Position numbers and translations under genes: made by a program. Under the pieces are notes generated by a model that was not told where the DNA came from, ran no database searches, and saw only the letters and a program-made list of their open reading frames with translations. Shown here piece after piece: positions 15,404-21,028 of a stretch of DNA of 21,028 nucleotides. How positions within the stretch are numbered: position 1 is the stretch's first letter; each line of letters opens with the position of its first letter. Source of the DNA: Hyphomicrobiales bacterium (GTDB lineage: Bacteria > Pseudomonadota > Alphaproteobacteria > Rhizobiales > JAJFHC01); assembly GCA_021775835.1 (NCBI GenBank), contig JAJFHC010000269.1, positions 1-21,028 on the forward strand, given 5' to 3'.

Positions 15404-15862
15404 ATGAGACAACCGCATGAACTGGACAGCTTCGACATGATACCGGCAACCCTGGAACGTGAATGGCTGGTGACAGTGGACACGCCCACAGGCGGTGTGC
15501 AGCCCGTGGTCGAGGCGCTAGGCCGGGAACTGCCGCTGATTCAGGGTCCGTATGACAATTGCCTGTTTGTCCGCGAAAGCGGTTATCAGCGGTTCCGGGC
15601 CCTGGAAGGCTCACATGCCGGTGCAGAGGGCACCGTCCAGCAGACACCTGCCCAGCAGATCGTGTTTTCCTTGAATCCCGATCCGGAACTGCTCAAGAAA
15701 GCCTTTGACGTGATCTTTGCCGTTCATGTCAATGAAGAGCCGACCATCCGTGTCGAGGAGGTCTGGGGTTGCCGCTCCAAACTGCTCGACGACAAGGACA
15801 ATCCCAACCGTTACTGGAACCGCACCGATGCGGACGACCTGCACGGCGAGTCCGTGGCATGA
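15404..15862 (+). CDS. Stand-alone NIF3/YqfO-type (CutA1-like) domain protein
   Basis: A 152-residue protein with the pattern of the CutA1-like domain found inside YqfO/NIF3 proteins and as stand-alone COG3323 members. It has an opening strand WLVTVDTPTGGVQPVVEAL (21-39), then YDNC (50-53), RFRALEGSHAG (63-73), a strand QQIVFSL, then HVNEEPTIRVEEV (108-120). These correspond to the family's YDHCSF, RFRPLEGANP and HPYEEPAYDV. The ATG at 15404 has GGAGGAA 8 nt upstream; an upstream in-frame ATG at 15362 lacks one. The molecular role of these proteins is not settled. It is followed after 39 bp by an EamA transporter gene and is divergent from the LysR gene. The family call is by motif memory. 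Confidence 0.65.
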   Translation: MRQPHELDSFDMIPATLEREWLVTVDTPTGGVQPVVEALGRELPLIQGPYDNCLFVRESGYQRFRALEGSHAGAEGTVQQTPAQQIVFSLNPDPELLKKAFDVIFAVHVNEEPTIRVEEVWGCRSKLLDDKDNPNRYWNRTDADDLHGESVA

Positions 15863-15901
15863 GGGTCAGTGCTGTGGTCGCGATGACCGGAACAACCGCC
15901 G

Positions 15902-16789
15902 ATGACTGAAGCGGTTTCCACGTCGCGGGGCGACTATCGTCTGGGGCTTCTTCTCGTCACGGCCTCGGCCGTCGCCTGGAGCACGGCCGGTCTGTTCACC
16001 CGCCTGATTCCGGTCGAGACCTGGTCCATGCTGGTGTGGCGGGGAGTCTTCGGCGCCCTAGGCATCTTTGCGGTAATGGTTGCACTGGAAGGCCGGGGAG
16101 CCGTTGCGGGCTTTCGGCGCATGGGGTGGCCGGGTTGGACATTCGCCATTGTCTCAGGCCTTGGCATGCTGTGCTTCATAACCTCGCTCAGAATAACCAC
16201 GGTTGCCCATGTCTCGATCATCTACGCCACCGTACCGCTTGTGGCGGCAGCCCTTGCGTGGGCGGTCATGCGCGAACGTCCGGCACGCAGCGCATTGATG
16301 GCCAGCATCGTCGCGCTGATTGGTGTTGGTGTCATGGTCGGCCTCGGGCTGGAAGGCGATCTGTTCGGCGACCTGCTTGCCTTCGGCATGACCCTGGCCC
16401 TGGCGGTTATGATGGTGATTTCGCGCCATTATCAGAACATTCCGATCATACCCGCCGCGTGCCTCTCGGCATTGTTGAGCGGGGCCGCTGCCATCCCCAT
16501 GAGTGACGGGTTGGCGGTTTCCATGGACGAGTTGGGCCTGCTGGTCCTGTTCGGGCTGGTGAACTCGGCATTCGGACTGGCGCTCTTTTCCCTCGGCGCC
16601 CGAATGTTGCCGGCCATCGAGACCGCCCTGATCGGCGCCCTCGACGCGCCGCTCGCTCCCATCTGGGTGTGGCTGATCTTTGCAGAAACCCCGGGTTGGG
16701 CGACAGTGATCGGCGGCGCCATCGTCTTCGCAGCCGTCATCGGTCACTTGGTCGAGCAGAACCGTTCCCGGATCAGCCGATCATTATGA
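15902..16789 (+). CDS. EamA-family (DMT superfamily) transporter
   Basis: A 295-residue inner-membrane transporter with ten hydrophobic segments in two EamA repeats. The first repeat contains AVAWSTAGLFTRLIP and later ITTVAHVSIIYATVPLVAA, and ends at helix 5 near residue 143. The second starts near LFGDLLAFGMTLAL and ends with IGALDAPLAPIWVWLIFAE...IGGAIVFAAVIGH. Such proteins usually export amino acids or other metabolites; the cargo is unknown. It follows the NIF3-like gene by 39 bp and probably shares its transcript, with likely control by the divergent LysR regulator. It converges with the homocysteine methyltransferase gene, 15 bp away, with no visible terminator. Confidence 0.9.
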   Translation: MTEAVSTSRGDYRLGLLLVTASAVAWSTAGLFTRLIPVETWSMLVWRGVFGALGIFAVMVALEGRGAVAGFRRMGWPGWTFAIVSGLGMLCFITSLRITTVAHVSIIYATVPLVAAALAWAVMRERPARSALMASIVALIGVGVMVGLGLEGDLFGDLLAFGMTLALAVMMVISRHYQNIPIIPAACLSALLSGAAAIPMSDGLAVSMDELGLLVLFGLVNSAFGLALFSLGARMLPAIETALIGALDAPLAPIWVWLIFAETPGWATVIGGAIVFAAVIGHLVEQNRSRISRSL

Positions 16790-16804
16790 GAGTCGTTGGA
16801 AGCA

Positions 16805-17761
16805 TCATGTTGCGCCCCGCACTTGCAATAAATTCTTCGCGATCTCGCGCAAATGAGACTGCCCGGTGCCGCAACATCCGCCCCAGATATCCATATGCGG
16901 ATAACGCCGTGCCAGACTGCCAATCATGTGACCGAGCTCGGTGGGGTTGCCTTCTTCAAGATGTCCGAGTTTGCACAATGCGATTTTTTCCATTTTTGAA
17001 GCATTTGGACGAAAGCCGCGGAGGCGTTCGATCCACGGACCGGCTGTTAGCGCAGGTTCGAATTCCAACGGATGCGAACAGTTGAGCAAATAGGAATTCG
17101 GGGCCGCGTCGGCTGCCTCGGAGTCGATGGCATCGATCGCCTGGGACACCGACGGGCCGGATTTCAATCGAGAGGAGCTGTCCACCGTCAGCGAGATGAT
17201 CAGCGGAACGCCGATCCTGTGTGCGGCCCTTGCAACGCCGACCGCTTCCGGCACGTTGTTGAACGTCGCCGCACAGGCGAAATCGACTTGTGCAGCCTTG
17301 AGCGTTGACAGTTGGACGGCATGGTAGTCTTCGGCCTCCTCTGCGGTAATCGTCTTGTTAAGCTGATAAGCATCCCCACGCGGGCCGATGATCCCGCCGA
17401 TCAGGGTGCGAGGGATCTGTCCTTCGTATTCGCCTGCAACCTGTCGCAAGAGCTCGATGGACTGAACATTGGCATGCGCTAAGCCTTGAGGTGAATAGCC
17501 GAGTTTTGCGCCCCAATCCGGACTGGCCCGATAGTCGACGCCGGTCAGCATCATCGACATGGAAAACTCGGCAGCGACATCAAGCTGACTGCGGAACATG
17601 TCCCGAATTGCCGTAACCGCCTTCGGATTTTCCAGTAACGGGAACATGGCAAATTCGGGGAGTTCAAAGCCATGTTTGTACATGATCTCGGTCTCGATTC
17701 CGCCTTCCGTCAGAAACAGTTCGCCTGGACGCGAGTCGTCAAATTTGGTGCTAATTTCCAT
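16805..17761 (-). CDS. Homocysteine S-methyltransferase family protein
   Basis: A 318-residue zinc enzyme of the family that moves a methyl group from S-methylmethionine, betaine, dimethylsulfoniopropionate or methylated corrinoid to homocysteine. The TIM-barrel features are present: TEGGIET (18-24), GGIIGPRGDAY (122-132), and zinc ligands Cys228 (LLNCSHP) with Cys296-Cys297 (GGCCGTG). The start ATG (17759-17761) comes one base after the stop of the upstream flavin oxidase gene and has no ribosome site of its own, which implies translational coupling. The open frame runs further upstream, but only inside the oxidase gene. Length and motifs suit a stand-alone MmuM/BHMT-type enzyme rather than MetH. 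The methyl donor is unknown. Confidence 0.88.
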   Translation of the reverse strand: MEISTKFDDSRPGELFLTEGGIETEIMYKHGFELPEFAMFPLLENPKAVTAIRDMFRSQLDVAAEFSMSMMLTGVDYRASPDWGAKLGYSPQGLAHANVQSIELLRQVAGEYEGQIPRTLIGGIIGPRGDAYQLNKTITAEEAEDYHAVQLSTLKAAQVDFACAATFNNVPEAVGVARAAHRIGVPLIISLTVDSSSRLKSGPSVSQAIDAIDSEAADAAPNSYLLNCSHPLEFEPALTAGPWIERLRGFRPNASKMEKIALCKLGHLEEGNPTELGHMIGSLARRYPHMDIWGGCCGTGQSHLREIAKNLLQVRGAT

Positions 17762-17762
17762 A

Positions 17763-19160
17763 TCAGACCGCCGGCGTGATGTTCTGATTGAAACGGAATG
17801 TATTCTGCGGGTCGTATTTTGCCTTGATACTGGCAAGCTTTGCATAATTGGAACCAAAGGCCTTGCGTGTAAGGTCCTCGCCATCTTCCCCGTGGCCCGG
17901 GAAGTTCAGATAGACCCGCCCTTCCTGGGAATAGGGTTCGGACGCCGTCCAACCGCCCCGCGACCATGCGATGTTGGCATCGTCATTCGCACCGTCCGGC
18001 CAAATCGCATCGAGCGAATACATCCAGCCCATCGAACGGTCGCCAAATGCGGTGTCGCTGGTTGGAACGTCGGCCGTGGCCCCGCCGAAATTCCACAGCG
18101 AAGAGATCGTGTTGTCCGACGGTGCCGCTGCAGCATTCGACATCGCCAGATCTATCATCTCATCGGGCAGGCCGGAAAGATAGCGGGCCTTCCAGTAACA
18201 ACGGTACTCGCCGAACGGTATGAGCGTATCGAACAGCTGTTGCACATCCGCATAGTTCATTTTGTCGGAAAAATCGGTTACCAGTGGCGCAAGTTCCCGT
18301 AGCGGTTGAAGCAGGCGTTCGCCTTCCGCTGCGTCGCCATTATAGACGCACGCCAATGTGTAAACCCGCTCGCCCCAGTATTCCTGCGGGAAGTCCTCGC
18401 TTTCCGGCACCGTTGAAAATTCACATAACGACGCCACGCGATCACTGTTGTCGGCGAGAAAATCACGCCAGAGGCGGATAGGCTCAGGCCCGGCAGAGAG
18501 TGCATAGATCGGAGCAGCGAACATCACCTCCGGTCCAAAGGGGTGCAAGGCGAACTCAAACCTCACCACCACGCCGAAATTGCCACCACCACCACGCAAT
18601 GCCCAGAGAAGATCCTGATTTTCGGTTTCACTGCACAACACGAGTTCGCCATCTGCAGTCACCACGTCGGCTGCCATGAGATTGTCGATGCTCAAGCCAT
18701 GCTTTGCGCGCATCCAGCCGATGCCTCCTGACAGCGTCAGGCCGGCAACACCGGTATCTGAGATTAACCCGCCGGGTGTTGCCAGGCCAAAGGCCTGGGT
18801 TTCGCGGTCTACGTCCGCCCAGAGTGCACCACCTTCGACATGAGCGCCTTTGCTTTCCGGTTCAACACGAACTGCGCGCATCAAGGAAAGGTCGATCGTC
18901 ACGCCGTCATCGCAGACCGCATGCCCGGCGACGTTGTGCGCTCCGCCGCGAATCGAAATCGGCAGGCCCTGGGTACGGGCAAACTTCACTGTCTCGATGA
19001 CATCGGGAACCCCTTTGCAGCGTGCAACCAGGCCAGGCCGTCGGTCGATCATTGCGTTCCACACGGCGCGTGAAGCGTCATAACCGTCGTCACCAGGGCA
19101 GAAAACCTCGCCAAGAAACCCGTTGCGCAGGTCGTTGACGGCCAGATCGAAGTCACTCAT
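17763..19160 (-). CDS. Berberine-bridge-type FAD-linked oxidase
   Basis: A 465-residue flavoprotein of the FAD_binding_4/BBE family (PCMH fold). The FAD domain includes ISIRGGAHNVAGH (69-80), where His75 is the probable 8-alpha-histidyl attachment site, and TGVAGLTLSGGIGWM (136-150). The second, Cys-linked attachment seen in plant bicovalent enzymes is absent, since Ala139 is in that place. The C-terminal BBE segment IKAKYDPQNTFRFNQNI closes the protein. The ATG at 19160 has GGAG 7 nt upstream, better than the in-frame upstream start at 19190. It is first of a two-gene unit with the homocysteine methyltransferase and divergent from a GlxA-type regulator. The family oxidises alcohols, sugars or amines; the substrate is unknown. 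Confidence 0.9.
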   Translation of the reverse strand: MSDFDLAVNDLRNGFLGEVFCPGDDGYDASRAVWNAMIDRRPGLVARCKGVPDVIETVKFARTQGLPISIRGGAHNVAGHAVCDDGVTIDLSLMRAVRVEPESKGAHVEGGALWADVDRETQAFGLATPGGLISDTGVAGLTLSGGIGWMRAKHGLSIDNLMAADVVTADGELVLCSETENQDLLWALRGGGGNFGVVVRFEFALHPFGPEVMFAAPIYALSAGPEPIRLWRDFLADNSDRVASLCEFSTVPESEDFPQEYWGERVYTLACVYNGDAAEGERLLQPLRELAPLVTDFSDKMNYADVQQLFDTLIPFGEYRCYWKARYLSGLPDEMIDLAMSNAAAAPSDNTISSLWNFGGATADVPTSDTAFGDRSMGWMYSLDAIWPDGANDDANIAWSRGGWTASEPYSQEGRVYLNFPGHGEDGEDLTRKAFGSNYAKLASIKAKYDPQNTFRFNQNITPAV

Positions 19161-19190
19161 TTGATGTCTCCATTTATGAACTGCGCTCAA

Positions 19191-19205
19191 CGTATGATGC
19201 GTATG
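19191..19205. promoter_or_regulatory. Short direct repeat in the divergent oxidase/GlxA-type regulator gap
   Basis: CGTATG occurs at 19191-19196 and 19200-19205, a 9-bp period, in the 147-bp gap between the flavin oxidase and AraC-type regulator genes. AraC-family proteins commonly bind direct repeats. The repeat is short and lies only 31-45 bp before the oxidase start, so it is a weak candidate. Confidence 0.25.
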
Positions 19206-19307
19206 GAATTACACCAGTGGCAAAACCGCCATGACCAAGGCATAGTGGACGCGGAGTGGAGCCATATATGACAAGACCGTGCTGAACCGGACATACAAGA
19301 AAACCAG

Positions 19308-20354
19308 ATGGCAAAAATCAAAAAGCCTTTGATAGCGCTGCTCGTAGCCCCGGAGACATCCGCCTCGGTGTTGTACGGACTCTATGATGTTCTAGTTTCG
19401 GTAGGCGCAGTCTATCTCGATATGACCACAGGCTCGCCAGGGCACGAGTTGCTGGATGTCAGGATTGTTTCAGCCGAGGGCAAGCCGTTTCACTGCGTCG
19501 CAAATGTGCCGGTGACCCCGCATTGCTCGATCGAAGACATCGGCACCCCGGATGCGGTTGTCGTTTGCGACATGTACACGGCAATCCACGCGTCGCCGAC
19601 CGGACGATATCCCCGTGAGACTAACTGGCTCCGCCACGTGCACGAAGACGGTGCTTTGATCAGCTCTGTGTGTTCGGGTGCTTTGCTGTTGGCCGAGGCG
19701 GGTCTCCTGGACGGCCGTACTGCTACCGCGCATTGGGCCTACCGTGACATGTTCCAACGCCATTATCCGAAGGTACGCTTCAAGAGCGAGTCCATGCTCT
19801 GCCTGACGTCGGAAGAAGAGCGTGTGGTGACAGCCGGTGGCGTGAGCGCATGGCACGACCTCGCCGTCTTTCTGATTGCGAGATTCTGTGGTCAAGGGCA
19901 GGCGATTGAGACTGCAAAAGTGTTTCTGATCTCTGGTCATTCCGAGGGACAGTCGCCGTATGCAGTAATGACGCGACCAATGAAGAGTGACGATGGCCCG
20001 ATCTCGGATTGCCAGACATGGATTGCGGACCACTATGCGGGCGCAAATCCGGTTGAACGCATGGCCGAGCGCTCCGGCCTCAATGTGCGTACGTTCGCAC
20101 GACGTTTCCGCGCGGCCACGGGTTACGCCCCGATTGACTATGTACAGGCCCTCAGGGTCGAGGAATCCAAGCAGATGTTGGAGACCGGCAATCTCGGCGT
20201 TGAGGAGATAGGGGCATCGGTTGGCTATGAAGATCCGGCGTCGTTCCGGCGAATATTCAAGCGCCGGGTGGGCTTGCCGCCCGCTGCCTACCGCAGAAAA
20301 TTTCAACGTATCGCGCAGATTGCAAAACCATTGGATCAGGCCTCCTCGTTCTGA
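19308..20354 (+). CDS. GlxA-type transcriptional regulator (DJ-1/PfpI domain plus AraC HTH)
   Basis: A 348-residue regulator with an N-terminal DJ-1/PfpI-like domain (about 8-190). This has Cys122 in the nucleophile-elbow position (ISSVCSGALLLAEAG) and TATAHW, then a linker. The C-terminal AraC domain (about 235-333) has two helix-turn-helices (VERMAERSGLNVRTFARRF and GVEEIGASVGYEDPASFRR). Proteins of this layout include CdhR, GbdR and ArgR of pseudomonads, which control carnitine, betaine and arginine use. It is divergent from the flavin oxidase/homocysteine methyltransferase pair, so it likely controls them. The ribosome site is weak (AAGAAAA). The effector is unknown. Confidence 0.92.
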   Translation: MAKIKKPLIALLVAPETSASVLYGLYDVLVSVGAVYLDMTTGSPGHELLDVRIVSAEGKPFHCVANVPVTPHCSIEDIGTPDAVVVCDMYTAIHASPTGRYPRETNWLRHVHEDGALISSVCSGALLLAEAGLLDGRTATAHWAYRDMFQRHYPKVRFKSESMLCLTSEEERVVTAGGVSAWHDLAVFLIARFCGQGQAIETAKVFLISGHSEGQSPYAVMTRPMKSDDGPISDCQTWIADHYAGANPVERMAERSGLNVRTFARRFRAATGYAPIDYVQALRVEESKQMLETGNLGVEEIGASVGYEDPASFRRIFKRRVGLPPAAYRRKFQRIAQIAKPLDQASSF

Positions 20355-20369
20355 GATGCCTTGAAAGCA

Positions 20370-20816
20370 CTAGCTCGGACTGCGGGTTTGCAGAAGGCTC
20401 TCGATCAAAACCCGGCCATAAATGACCATCGTCATTGGGCTGTCGTTTCCCCTGTCTCTTATCCGCAATCGCGCAGAAGAGATCGGCCAACTGTTGTGCC
20501 GATCGAGGTCCACTATCGCGCTCCAGGGCAAGAACAACGGCTTGTGTCCGATCCTGAAGAACAGCATGGGCTGCATGTGAATTCCGGCTGGAGACACCGT
20601 CACCGTCAGGCAGTTGCTGTAGCTGGAAAGAAACCGGATGCGGGCGCTGCACCAACGAAATACGTCACCGTCAATCAGTCCGTCAGCCGGATACTGGCGT
20701 GCCAGACTTGCCCAGCCGCTCACGCGTGAAATTAACCAGACGATCGCACTCCAGAATAGCGGGAAAATGATGAAGAATGCCGCAAACACAAATATGACGA
20801 CCGTGCTCTCTTGCAT
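20370..20816 (-). CDS. Hypothetical membrane-anchored protein
   Basis: A 148-residue protein with one N-terminal membrane helix (about 6-30) and a soluble remainder. It contains YSNCLTVTVSPAGIHM and FRIGHKPLFLPWSAI (87-101), which read like a small beta-rich domain with a conserved Trp-Ser turn. I recall similar unnamed proteins in alphaproteobacteria but no function. The ATG at 20816 has GAGGGA 5 nt upstream; a GTG at 20852 would extend it by 12 residues without a good ribosome site. It is convergent with the GlxA-type regulator, 15 bp away. The 212 bp from 20817 to the right edge hold no gene I can support. Confidence 0.7.
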   Translation of the reverse strand: MQESTVVIFVFAAFFIIFPLFWSAIVWLISRVSGWASLARQYPADGLIDGDVFRWCSARIRFLSSYSNCLTVTVSPAGIHMQPMLFFRIGHKPLFLPWSAIVDLDRHNSWPISSARLRIRDRGNDSPMTMVIYGRVLIESLLQTRSPS

Positions 20817-21028
20817 CGCTTCCCTCAGTCGGCGGTTGGCCAAGTGAAACACCGTAGCACATGCGATTCACTGAATTTTGCGACCTTCGACCATTTTTTC
20901 ATTGCAGATGGGAATTTATGAAGTGGCAAAAAGTAAGCTCTCCCGTTCCAAACGTCCGTAGCCGGATCATCAGCAGACGGAAGTTCGGCTGCCTCCACTC
21001 AGGGAATTTGTGCCAGAAGGCAACATTC

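Noticed and set aside
20899..21028. Minus-strand frame open from the right edge to a stop at 20899-20901 (42 codons)
   Set aside because: It is short, with no recognisable family or start inside the window; it could be the end of an outside gene but nothing here decides it.

Overview
The window looks like a stretch of a free-living alphaproteobacterial chromosome, probably Rhodospirillales-like. The support is GC-rich codon use with C/G third positions, tightly packed short transcription units, and a mix of small-molecule transporters, GcvA-like and GlxA-like regulators, glutathione transferases and amidohydrolases. Taxonomy is inferred from gene style only; there is no rRNA or marker gene here. 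I see no tRNA, rRNA, CRISPR array, insertion sequence or phage gene.

Layout. (1) Positions 1-2261, minus strand: a polyamine-type ABC importer with two permeases, then the N-terminal 150 codons of a Tat-exported-looking binding protein that runs off the left edge. It has a candidate promoter (2440-2468) and a cluster of inverted repeats (2479-2514). (2) 2538-3953, minus: a GT39/ArnT-like membrane glycosyltransferase. (3) 4249-6005, plus: a small DUF1127-like protein, a glutathione transferase and a DUF1647-like GT-A-fold protein. (4) 6039-8001, minus: a LysE-type exporter followed by an M20 deacylase, divergent from an MFS transporter (8187-9359). (5) 9394-11050: a TIP30-like NAD(P)-binding protein (minus) and a second glutathione transferase (plus). 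(6) 11092-12803, minus: a GTG-started cupin of the thiol-dioxygenase type and a D-amino-acid-oxidase-family flavoenzyme, divergent from an amidohydrolase (12942-14327). (7) 14375-16789: a GcvA-like LysR regulator divergent from a stand-alone NIF3/YqfO-type protein and an EamA transporter. (8) 16805-20354: a berberine-bridge-type flavin oxidase and a zinc homocysteine methyltransferase, almost overlapping, divergent from a GlxA-type AraC regulator. (9) 20370-20816, minus: a one-pass membrane protein of unknown function.

How the genes work together. Most of the window consists of small cassettes pairing a regulator or transporter with one or two enzymes for nitrogenous compounds: uptake of a cationic amine, deacylation plus amino-acid export, oxidation of an amine or amino acid next to a thiol-dioxygenase-like cupin and a deaminase-like amidohydrolase, and methyl transfer to homocysteine under a regulator family often tied to betaine, carnitine and arginine use. 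No cassette is a recognised complete pathway. The least-described units are the flavin oxidase/homocysteine methyltransferase/GlxA-type module, the LysR/NIF3-like/EamA module, and the DUF1647-like gene beside a glutathione transferase.
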